NCBI GenBank assembly: GCA_002049455.2
Contig: KV918849.1
Location: 186,001 to 250,000 of the forward strand
Source of the DNA: Porphyra umbilicalis
Taxonomy: Eukaryota; Rhodophyta; Bangiophyceae; Bangiales; Bangiaceae
Length of the DNA: 64,000 nucleotides
Direction: 5' to 3'
Position 1 is the stretch's first letter; every line of letters starts with the position of its first letter. Of the stretch, positions 32,201 to 42,625 are shown in pieces. A model generated the notes under the pieces. The model worked only from the letters and a program-made list of their open reading frames with translations. It searched no databases and was not told the DNA's origin. A program made the translations under genes and the position numbers.

Positions 32201-34837
32201 GGGACTTACCCCGGCGGTTTTCAGATTGGTGCGAGTACGTCTGAAATGGCTGTACTGGGCCATATTCGACCCCGCTTTTCCTCAGTGTCTACACTATCAG
32301 TATAGATGGCATATTCGCATTTTAGAGCAACAGTACGCGGCCAGCACGGTTCTGACACTGTTCAACGACATGTCCGGGAGGCGCCCCCCCCCCCCTCACA
32401 GCTCCAATTGGGGGCATCACCGCACCTGCTGAGACAAGTCACGTGGCCCCCCTTGGTGCCACGATTGCGAGCGTGCCTGGGCTGGATTCGTATTCAATCA
32501 GCGGTCTGATACGTGATGCCAACTGGAGAGCTGTCGTACAGGGCCGCACCAGCTGAATACGTTGCAGGAAACAGAAGCGTCTTTTATGGTTCTGTAGCGC
32601 CCTCTGGCTGGGGGTAGTACACCCTCTTCCTACCTCCTCGCGCTCTTCCCCCGCCCCTCGCCACCCGACCCGAACCGCACCCAAAAAGCCAGAACGAAGC
32701 AACGACAGGGAGATCAGCACATGCAGCGCCCCACCCCCTCGCCGTCCGCATCCGCGCCGTCCGCAACGACTATAGGGGTAGCAGGGGCCGTAGGAGCAAA
32801 TGAGACTGTAGAAATACATGGTACAGTAGGAGATCAATGGGCAGTAGGGCTAAAAGGGGAAGTATTGCGAAAGGAGGCAGCGGAGGGAAAAGAGCAGTGG
32901 GAAGGAAACAGGCAGTAGGAGAAGAGCGGCAGTAGGCGAAAAGGTGGCGGCAAAGGCCACATGGGCAGAGAGAGAAGAAGCACATCACTGGACATGTGCA
33001 CATTTACGGAGGGAGAACGGCGGACCAAACGATACGCAGTGCACACATCATACCACTCTCCTTGTCCTACTAGTCCTCACGACACGTAACGTACTTGAGA
33101 ACTAAAAATACAAGACGGGCGAGGGGGCTGTCAACGACGCGCAGCTCGGGCGTGACGGGATCCGTACGCGGTAGAGGAAGCCTTGACGCCGGCGTGACTT
33201 TCGGCCCCTCCTTCATGCGCGACGACGGCGGTAGCCGTCAGCGGTAGCTGTACCGCGGCCGATCGCCTTTAAGGCGCAGGGGGTGCGGGGGGGCGGGGGT
33301 TCGCGAGGGCTGCCGGAGTGGGGGGCACGGCCAGGTTGTACCATTGAGAGCCAATGGCCCACTGGACGCCGTTCCCCGGGGAGTTTCCACGTCGGCTGAC
33401 CCTCCTAAGAGCGACATACGCTGCACCAATCGATGATCGCCCGAAGCAACGGGTAGTCAGAACGCGGCCACTGAGGATCCGATCCCAGCCTATGTCTGTG
33501 AGAACAGATGACCATTGACCGCCCAGTAAGGCTCACAGTGTCAACAAATGAGGGTCGAGACCCCCGCATAAGGCGTGCCGCCCTCCACACAACTGATGGT
33601 GAGAAGTGCTGGGTCCACACACAAGGCTTGCAGCTCTCCGCATGGCGGATGGTTGACAGAACAGCACACTAAAGTATGACACCTCGGCTGACAAGTAACT
33701 TCTACACCCGATTTAGGGGCGTTCTTGAGAGGGTTACTTTACTGTCAACTAGTTGGATGGGTGGCCGTGGGCGCAGTCCGCAAGCCGGTGACGTCAGTCA
33801 CTACGAGATGTGACCGGCCGAATGATTGCTGGCGGTGGGTGTGTGTAGGGCATTGACGGAGTTGGGGCATGGGCGCCCGTGAGCAACTGCGGCGGGTGTG
33901 GGGGGGGGGTGCGTATCAGGCGTCGATGGAGAGTCCGTCGACGTTGGCATCGACGAAGCGGAGGCGTTGGCGTGGCCGCAGCCTTGTAAGCAGATGCAGT
34001 CGTTACGATGAGATGTGACCTGGGGTATCACAGGGGGTTCAGTGAGGGCCACGTAGAGCGCAGCGCAGCGTTCCAGAAATCCAGCGATGAACCGCCGGAG
34101 TTGATCCGTGACCAGTCTCGTCCAGGCCTTGCATCGAGGCATTGAATCGTCTCACGCACGAAAACTCCCTCTCGACCCGGTGAGGCTACATTAGCGATCC
34201 GGCGAGGCTATTACTGATCCCCAAATTTTGTCCTCATCGGCCAAGACCGGGACTGCTTTGTAAAACAGGCCAACCAGTGGTCTAGAAGAGCATCAACCAG
34301 CTGCTGAGTGCGTATCTTCGACGCACCATTGGCTCTCCATCCGCCAGGTCCGTGCAGAATCGAGATTCTCCGTTTTCTTGAGATATTCTTCCTTTCTCAG
34401 TCGTCTCATGTGGTAAAGTAGCCCAGAGCAGTGAGTCATCGAGATTTTCTTCAGGATTCTCAGGTAATCTCAGAAAAACGAGTGCGCCGATTGTGCGTTT
34501 GCGGGCCGTACGGGCACATTCTGTAAAGACCGGACCCGACATGCACTGCTGTTGCTCCTCTTGGCCAATCACAAACGTCCCTGCATTGCTGTTGCACTCC
34601 CGTTCTCTGGCGATGAGGACAAAATTGGGGGATCAGCAATACATGACGGGGAATCCCGCCGAGTCCCACCGCCGTCGGCTGGGACAACACCAGGACTGAG
34701 GGCGCCACTTGTAGCCTGCGTTTCCACGGGCTGGTGAGAGGCCAGTGGAGCCCGCGCCACCTCAGCATTGATTTCACTTTCTGGGTACAAATTCTAGGCC
34801 GCAGTACGCCCCAGTACACCCTTTGCGCACCCCAGTA
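29201..34837. other. long gene-poor stretch with small repeats and hairpins
   Basis: No domain was recognised in any frame. Noted structures: a 9-bp stem with 4-nt loop at 29544-29565; a GC-rich part at 29.8-30.3 kb; a 22-bp direct duplication at 32152-32173 and 32174-32195 around CGTCGCGATTCCGTACC; and a degenerate GCAGTAGG-type repeat at 32.76-32.95 kb. A minus-strand ATG ORF (34142-33801, MPRCKAWTRLVTDQLRRF) and other short ones lack any supporting evidence. Confidence 0.35.
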
Positions 34838-35351
34838 CAGTCAATACCCGGTTTTATGACACCGTTGCGCACTTGGTCAACTGTCCATGTTGCTGGATTG
34901 TTGCTGACTGCGCTGCCACATCTGCAGGATCTGACCAATGAGATGCCCTCTGGCGACTTGGTCGTCTGCAAACAGTCGAATGCTGCGTTCTGGTGCGCCT
35001 TCGGGCAAGGAAAATCCCCCAGTTATATGACATGTCATATAACTGGAGCGCATATAACCGGATATTGACTGTACCACACTGGAGCGCATATAACCGGATA
35101 TTGACTGTACCACACTGCAGTCATTATCCGGTTATATGCGCTCCAGTTATATGACATGTCATATAACTGGGGGATTTTCCTTGCCCGAGGGCGCACGAGA
35201 ACGCAGTATTCAACTGTTTGCAGACGACCGAGTCGCCCGAGGGCATCTCATTGGTCAGATCCTGCAGATGTGGCGACGCAGTCAGCAACAATCCAGCAAC
35301 CTGGACAGCTGACCAAGTGCGCAAGGGTGTCATATAAGCGGATACTGACTG
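34838..35351. mobile_element. palindromic mariner-type MITE (TA target duplication), nested
   Basis: The ends CAGTCAATACCCGG and its near-inverse CGGATACTGACTG are each flanked by TA (34836-34837 and 35352-35353), the Tc1/mariner signature. The inverted arms extend inward through matching blocks around GCGCACTTGGTCA and CAATGAGATGCCCTC. The centre holds two copies of a 28-nt perfect palindrome (35019-35046 and 35143-35170), two direct copies of a GCATATAACCGGATATTG block and an inverted one. The internal CCGGATATTGACTG|TA junctions look like additional element ends, so one copy has probably inserted in another. No coding capacity; it would need a transposase supplied elsewhere. Confidence 0.75.
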
Positions 35352-36170
35352 TACGTAATCGAGACGATGGGAGCCGCGTGGAAAAGTCAAGGCGGCCGCC
35401 GTCATCGCTCCGAGAGGCTCGCCGCCGTGCGTACGTGCGCGGAGAGTATGTTCGGGGGGCCTCGCCCGGGGCGGGCTGGTGGCGTCACCCTTCACAGGGT
35501 ATTGTCGCGCTGTTGCTGCCTCTTCTCCACCATGCGGCCCCCCACCCCCCTCTCCTCCAACGACGGAGCTCCCTCACCGCCACCTCCGTTCAATGGCCAA
35601 GTTGGCCCTGTGGTGCATGTTGATGGCGCGCTGTCACCGCCACATCCCGCCACGCACCGGGGCGACTCCCATTTTTTCCTTGAGGTTGGTGTAACAGCCA
35701 GACGGCGTGGTGGCCACGGCCATCGCAATGCCGGTAACGGGGGCGGCGGTTTCCGCCCCCGGTGGCCAGCATTGATCCAGGCCGCCCGCCACACCCCCTC
35801 CTCGTTGCGTGCGCGCCGGGCGGGGCGAGCGGAGAGGCGCGTTCACGGTGGCCTGACGGCTTGCGCCGTCGGCCGTCTGACCAGCGCAAGCGGGGGACCT
35901 GCCCCTCAGGCTGGGGACCCGCTGCCATGGGTATCCCCCTCACTGGCTAACGCTGGCGCCCCACTGGCCGCGTGTTGCAGGGAGGTCTGTGGCTGGGCGG
36001 CTGCATAATTTTTTACTCACGGGAGTAGGACAGGAGGGGCTGGCCTTTGCGGTGGGGGGGGGAGACGGAGGGGGGGGGGGGGTGCGCCTAGAGAACGTGA
36101 CGCTCGCTGCCGCGCACCGCGTTTTATTGGGATGACGCCGGTAAGCGGCCGGCCGTGTCGGTGCGGGGGG
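35352..36170. other. upstream region of the ABC transporter gene
   Basis: No coding sequence was recognised. GC-rich, with poly-G runs at 36053-36080. It leads into the TATA box at 36171. Confidence 0.35.
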
Positions 36171-36177
36171 TATATAG
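36171..36177 (+). promoter_or_regulatory. TATA box candidate for the ABCC gene
   Basis: TATATAG stands out in GC-rich surroundings 134 nt upstream of the ATG at 36305, leaving room for a 5' UTR of about 100 nt. Confidence 0.5.
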
Positions 36178-36304
36178 AGCGGACGGAGAGCGGCGTCGGC
36201 CGGCCAGCCGCGCGGGCTGCGGCACCTCGCCGGCAGCGTTGGGGTGAGGTGCCCCGAGCGGCACCGTCACGCGCGGGACACCCCGCCCACGTTCCCTCGG
36301 CGCG

Positions 36305-38519
36305 ATGGACGATGTCCCTCCCCTCGCCCACTCCCCCTCCGCCGTGATGGCCGATCGTCCGTGGTGGCGCGCCCCCGGCCTGCGGTGGCCGTCTCGGCGG
36401 GCGCCCAAGGGGCCCCTTGTCGGCGAGGCCGACGCCTCCTTCCCCAGCCGCCTTTGCTACCACTGGGTCAGCCCGCTGCTGGCGGTGGGCGCGGCGCGGC
36501 GGCTGGCGGCGGCGGATCTGCCGCCGCGCTTGCCGGGCGACGCCACGGCACCGCTGGTGGCGGCGTTCGAAGCGGCCTTTGCCGCCACCCGCGCCGCGGA
36601 CCGCGCCGCGGATGCGGCGGAGGACAGGTGGGGGGTGACGGTGGCTGGAGTCGCTGACGACGGCACGGTCCTTGTGCCGGCGGGCGTCAAGGAGGGGGGG
36701 GCAGAGTGGGGTGCGCAGGCGGAAGCGCCATTCCCCAGAGATGAAAAGGCCGCGGCTTCGACGGCGGCGGATGCGGCAGCGGCGGCCCGTCGCCGCACTT
36801 TGAGCCTTCACCGCCGCCTGGTGCGGTCATTCCCCACCTCGCTCCGTGCGCTGGCGGCGGTCCTCGGCCGCGACGTGGCGCGGACGACCCTGTGGCAGCC
36901 GCCCTGGACGGCCGCAGCCGTCACGCAGGTCTACTGCCTCTGGTATCTGGTGGTGCTCGTGCAGCGGGCGGGCGCCGACAATGGGCCGCGGCCGCTGGCA
37001 GCCGGTCTGGCCGTCGCGGCCACCCAGTGCGCCGCGTCGTTGACCCTGTCGGTGAGCCGGCAGGGCCAGTACGGCGCCACCGTCCGGCAGGGCCTCCGCG
37101 CCCGGTCGGCCCTGTCGGGCGCCCTCTTTGCCAAGCTCCTCCGCGTTGACGTGGCGGCTCTGTCGGGCGGGGCGTTGGCCAACTGGGTCGCCACCGACGT
37201 GCAGCGGGTGCAGGACGCCATCATCTACTTTGCGTCGGTGGCAGCGGCGCCGACGCAGCTGGTGCTGTTTGTGGGCCTCGTGGCGACCGCCCTGGACGCC
37301 CTGTCGGCAGCGGCTGTGGCAGCGGTGCTGATGGCGGCGCTGGTGCCCGCGGCGGTGGCCTTCTTGCGCGTCACGCAGCACGCGCGGCGGGCGGCGGCAA
37401 GCCACGGCGATGACCGACTGGAGGGGGTGGCCAACTTTCTCCGCGCCGCCCGAGCCATCCGGCTGGCGGGCGTGGTCGACGCGTTTGGCGACACCATTGG
37501 CGGCGCCCGGCGGCGGGAGGTGGCGGCCTTGCGGGCGGGCGTGGGCGCGACGCTGGCGGCCAGCAGCCTCTTTTACATGGCCCCTCTCCTGCTGGCGGCC
37601 GCCGCGTTTGGCACTTTCACGAGCCGGGGGGGGACGCTCACGCCGGCGCCGGCGTTTGCTGTGATGGGGCTGCTGCACTATGCCGCGCGGGTGCTGCTGG
37701 AGCTGCCCCGCGGCTGCGCCGCCGCTGCCGAGGCGCTCGTGGCGCTGCGTCGGCTGGATGGGGTGCTGGGGCAGGCAGAGGCGCCCAATATGGGGGGGGA
37801 GGGGCCGCCGGCCAGCGCCAGCGGCACGCTGGGGCAATGCGCTGCGGCGGCGACGGCCGCCACCGACCCAGACATTCCGGCCCGGGCGCTCGCCTGGGCC
37901 GCCGACGCTGAATTTGCATGGCCGCCGCCGCCTGCGGCATCGACAGACAGTACCTCCGCTGCGCGTCTTGCTGGCGGCGGCGACAGGGGCGCCGCCGTCA
38001 ATGTGCCTGGTCGCGGCGGCTGTCCCGGGGCGGCTGTCGTGAAAGACACTGCCTCACGAGACGGGCCGCCAACGGTGGTGCCCGTGGCGGGTGACGGGGA
38101 CCCATCGCCATGCAGTGGCGGCCAAGGCTGGCGGCCCGGCCTGCGCCGCTGGCTGCGTCTGCCGCCCGCCCGGGAGTGCCAGTCGCCCCCCCCCTGCCCT
38201 CCACCCCCCCGCCCCCACCCCGCCCCGCGCTGCCCTTCCCAGTCTCTTTCGTCGTGCACCCCGGTGAGATGCTGCTTGTTTCGGGCGACGTCGGCGCCGG
38301 AAAGTCCGCCCTTCTCCTCGGCCTCCTCGGCGAGCTGCGTACCCTCCGCGGCTCGGCGGGCGTGGCGGGGCGGGTGGCCTACTGCGGCCAGTCGCCGTGG
38401 GTGGCGGCCGACACGATCCGCGGCAATATCACCCGCTTTCCTGTGGCCACCGCTTCGGGGGGGAGGCGTAGCGGACCGGGTGCTGCACCCGCGGCAGGCG
38501 GGGCTGGGGAGGCCACGGG

Positions 38520-38604
<85 letters not shown>

Positions 38605-41130
38605 GCGTCGGCGGCAGTGGTGGCACCCAACGAGCCGCCCGTCGACGAGGCCCGCTACGCCCGCGTCCTCGAAGCCTGTGGGCTACTGCCTGACCTGGCC
38701 GCCCTGCGGCCCGCTGGCGACGCCACGGTTGTCGGGGAGCAGGGGGTGACCCTGTCAGGGGGCCAAAAGGCGCGGCTGGCGCTCGCGCGTGCCGCCTACA
38801 CTGCCGCCGACGTGTACCTCTTGGACGACTGTCTCGCGGCGGTGGACACGCCCGGGGCCGGCCGCATTACGCAGCGGGTGCTGTCGCCGCGGGGGATCCT
38901 CGGCGGCGCCGCGCGGGTGGTGGTCACCCACCAGCCGGCCGCGCTGCTGCCGTACGCGACGCGGGTGCTGGAGCTGTCGCTTGGTGGGGCGGAGCGGGGG
39001 TGTGTGCCGGCGGCGGCCGTCCGGCGGGCGCTGAGCGCTGTCCCCCGCGGGGTGCCGCCCGCACCCGTGGCGGGCCCGCCATTAGAGGCGCCCACTGACG
39101 ACTCGGGACGGCCGGCCACGACGGCGACTGATGGGGAGGGTGCCAGTCGCGGGGACAGGGACGGTGGCCGCAGTGGCGCCGAGGTGCCCGGTGAGGAACG
39201 GGATGTGGGCGACGCGGCGGGGGTGGCCGCTCCGGTGGTGGCCTACCCCGACTCGGCGCTGCCGCCGTCCCGCGGGGCGCCTGCCGAGCAGCCGGCCGAG
39301 GAGCCCCACGTGGGCACCGTTGGCTGGGCAGCGGTGTGGCGGTACGCGACCGCCGCTGGCGGGTGGCCGGCCGCCGCTGCGGTGGGCATCGCGTACGTGG
39401 CCACCCACGCGAGCTGCCTGTTCACCGAGTGGTGGCTCGCGCGGTGGGTGGCATACGCCGACGGCCGCGGCGGTGAGCCTGACGCGGACCTGCCGGCGGT
39501 CGACACGGTTGGACGGAACGCTCAGTATGGCGCCATCTACGCGGGCCTGGCAGTGGCCACCACCGCCGTCGCGCTGGTGCTGTCGCGCGTCGTTGTTTCT
39601 CGGTCGGTTGTTGCGTCTCGGCACCTCCACGACGCACTTGTGGGGCGGCTGCTCGCCGCGCGGGTGAGCTACCTCGACGCCACCCCCAGCGGCCGCATTC
39701 TTAACCGGGCGAGCAAGGACCTCGACGGAGTGGATGTGCAGCTGCCGGTACTCGCGTCAGACCTCTTTCAGTATGGCGCCCTGGCGGCCACGGTGCTCGG
39801 CACGGCGGTGGTGGTGCTGCCGTGGCTTATCCTTGCCCTCTTTCTCTTAGCGGTGCCGTTTTTTTACCTCACGTGCGCGTATGTGCGGTCTTCGCGGGAG
39901 CTCCGCCGCATTCATGCCAACGCCCGCAGCCCCGTGCATGCGCTCCTTGCCGAGGCGCAGCGGGGCGCCGTGACGCTCCGCGCAAGCGGCGCGGGGCCGC
40001 CCACTCTCCTTCGCTTTTGTGGCCTCCTCGACGCGAGCAACCGCGCCGGCTACGCGTTTTTCGCCGCCGGCCTCTGGCTGGGAATCCGCGTCGACGCGCT
40101 GATGGCGGCCATTGCACTCACCGCCGCCACCCTGACGGTGGTGCTGGCACGGCGGCTGGCTGCCCACCTGGCCGGCCTGGCGCTGTCGCAGGCGCTGGTG
40201 CTGACAGGCTCCCTCCAGGTGCTCGTGCGGCTGTGGGCAGAGCTAGAGAGCGTGTTCGTCTCGGTCGAGCGGGTGCAGGACATGGCTGCCACGCCGCCCG
40301 TCGAGGTGCCAGTGGTGCCGTCAGCGGCGGCGGCGGTGGCGGCTGCGGGGGGGGTGCCCGTCGGGTGGCCCACGAGCGGGCGGCTGGCCTTTCGGGACGT
40401 GACCGCCCGGCACTCCCCAGACCTCCCCCTTGCGCTCAAGTCCGTCTCGTTCGATGTCGCCGCGGGGAGCCGGGTGGCGCTGGTGGGCCGCTCGGGCGCC
40501 GGCAAGTCCACCCTCCTCGCCGCTCTCACGCGGCAGCTGGAGCTGACAGCCGACGCGGGGAATGGCGGCCGCATCACCTTTGACGGGATCGACGCAGCGG
40601 CGGTGCCGCTGCCCGCCCTCCGCCGCGCCCTGGCGGTGGTGCCGCAGGAGGCGGCCCTCTTCTTTCCGACCCTCAGGGAGAATGTGGACCCCGGCGGTGG
40701 CGCCGCAGATGTGGCCGTTTGGGCCGCCCTGGCCGCCGCGGGGGCGAACGGCTTGGCGGCGGGCGCGGCGGGGGGGCTGTCGGCCCCCGTCGGCGCCAAC
40801 GGCAGCCGCCTGTCTGCCGGCCAGCGGCAGGCCGTGTGCGTCGCGCGCGCCCTCCTTCGCGGCGCGCGGCTCGTGGTGCTCGACGAGGCAACGGCGGCCG
40901 CCGACGGGCCCACGGCGATGGCCGTGCGGGCGGCAGTGGCGGCCTGCCCGACGGTGCTGCTTGTGACGCACCGGCTCGACGCGGCGGCCGAGGCGGACGT
41001 CGTGCTGGTCATGGAGGGGGGGCGGCTGGTCGAGGCGGGGCCGCCGGTCGTGCTCCTGGGGGGGGGGGGGGGGGGGGGGTGTTTGCTGCCCTTGTTGCCG
41101 CCCTCGAGCCGGGGGAGCAGGCGGTGGTGA
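36305..41130 (+). CDS. ABCC/MRP-type full ABC transporter (frameshifted at homopolymers)
   Basis: ATP-driven membrane exporter of the ABCC family, usually for organic anions or glutathione conjugates at the vacuolar or plasma membrane; substrate unknown. The ATG at 36305 is followed by the family's L0 motif (SRLCYHWVSPLL), then TMD1 with many Leu/Ala/Val segments (about 36850-37760). Between 38110 and 38225 the frame changes beside a C9 run. NBD1 then has GDVGAGKS (near 38284), CGQSPWV, a long poly-Ala tract (38515-38610), LSGGQ (38752) and LLDDC. The Asp after Walker B is typical of ABCC NBD1. TMD2 follows, then NBD2 with GRSGAGKST (near 40490), LSAGQRQ, VVLDEATA and VTHRLD. A G22 run at 41058-41079 precedes the stop at 41130; another frame there gives FAALVAALEPGE, a better ABCC C-terminus. 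About 1600 aa in all. Catalytic motifs are intact, so the breaks may be assembly errors. Confidence 0.85.
38515..38610 (+). repeat. GCG/GGC triplet run encoding poly-Ala in NBD1
   Basis: An almost pure (GCG)n run of about 27 triplets, in frame, lies between the Q-loop and signature motif of NBD1. Triplet periodicity lets it vary without a frameshift. ABC nucleotide-binding domains normally have no such insert here. Confidence 0.8.
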
Positions 41131-41960
41131 GGGCGGCGGCGGCGGCGGCAGCTGCGCGACGCTCAACGAAGGGAGGTGGGGTGGGGGGGGGGAGATGATG
41201 GAGTAGTGGCGCACGTATGTATAGTGTTGGAGGGGGGCATGGCCGGGTTGGCAGCGTGGGGGGGGTACTTGACAGGCGTTTAAAGGAGGTTGCCCAAACG
41301 GTGAGGGTGGGCAGTGAGGTGCCCCCCACCCCTGTGCGAGGGCCGTGGTCGCTGCGACGTGCCGACGGCCGCCCCAGGCGTCCCGCACGTTGTCGTCGTC
41401 AGCTCCTGGTCGTTGGTTTGTTGCGTTTTTTTTCATGCTGTCACTTTACTCCTTGCCTCCAGACGCAGGTGTGCCATTGATACACTTTAATAAGGCCAGG
41501 TAACACCGGCAACCGGGGGGCGCTTGTAGGGCACCCCCGGCTGCCAGGTTGGCCCTGGGGCGCGGGAAAGTGCCCGTGCCCCCAACAGAGGGTAAACAGC
41601 GTGCCCCCGCAGGCGGAGGCAAGCAAAGAGAAGTGGCGCGCGCCAGCGGGAAGCGCCAAAGGGCGACAAGCCGGGACGGAGGGCGGGGCGCGAGGGCAAA
41701 CGAAGGTGCCGGCCTTCGACGGCCGGCGGGTTCCCCTGCGCCTCCCCCCACCTATGTATCCCCGCGAAGGGAACAGGTGGCCAGGTGGGGGGCCGGATAT
41801 ATCCGGCCCCCTGTATCGATACAGCGCGCTCCAGCCCCCCGATCTCCCACAAATACAATGCAATACAGAGAAGGGAATGGGAGCGAGGGTGATACAGGCA
41901 CGCCACCCACTAAAGGTGGATCTCACGCATTAAAACCTCTGGCGGCAACGCATGTTCAGG
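41131..41960. other. intergenic between ABCC and copia; perfect 24-nt palindrome
   Basis: No gene is supported. A perfect 24-nt palindrome lies at 41788-41811, centred on CCGGATATATCCGG and flanked by G5/C5. The right end, TCAGG (41956-41960), is the target-site copy of the retrotransposon. Confidence 0.45.
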
Positions 41961-42625
41961 TGTGGGTACACGGCGAGAATCAAGAACAAACGCAGTGTAA
42001 GCGCAGTGCGCCTGACACCGACAGTCGCAGACCCCACCCTTAGGGGGGGTCGACGACGTCGGTACAAGCGCTTCCGGGCAACCGCTCCCCCGCTAATCGG
42101 TGCGGAGCGGCCCTCTTATGCTCGCGCGCACGGCGTGCGCACGGCACCAACCCATCCCGCTGGAACACGCCAAACAGGGCGCCCTGCCCCCACCCCCCCT
42201 GTACAGGGCAACGGGGACAGACAAATCGCCCGCGAGAAACAGCCCGCGGGCCAAGCCCCACCCCCCCCCCGCAAAGGGCAGTGGGCACATACAAGGCGCC
42301 CGCGGGAAACCGCCCGCGGGCCAATGCACACACGTCGAAACGACAGACGACGGCGTCGGCCACGACGTGTGGCCAACCAATGCAAGGGAAACAGTCACAC
42401 GACCGGCACCAATCGTGGCGCGTGTCCAATCAAGATGCCGCAAACAGCCACGGCTCCAGCCCCTGGACAGCCAATCGGGGAGCAATCGTGCAGATCAACG
42501 ATGTAAGCACGATGCAAGGCCTTCGTGCTCCGACAGGTGTAAGCATGACTCAAAGAGCCCGCCTCCCGCGCCCAATAGCCGGGACGCGAGGATGTCATCC
42601 GCCGTAAGTCGTCGGACTATTCACA
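41961..42625 (-). repeat. 3' LTR of the copia element
   Basis: Same sequence as 48954-49618 wherever I compared them, with no indel. Its first nine bases in element orientation (TGTGAATAG) supply the last two sense codons and the stop of pol. Confidence 0.97.

Noticed and set aside
42040-42485. ORFs of about 130 codons that occur identically at 49033-49478
   Set aside because: They lie in the LTRs and are the same only because the LTRs are the same. They have no domain and antisense frames are open as well.
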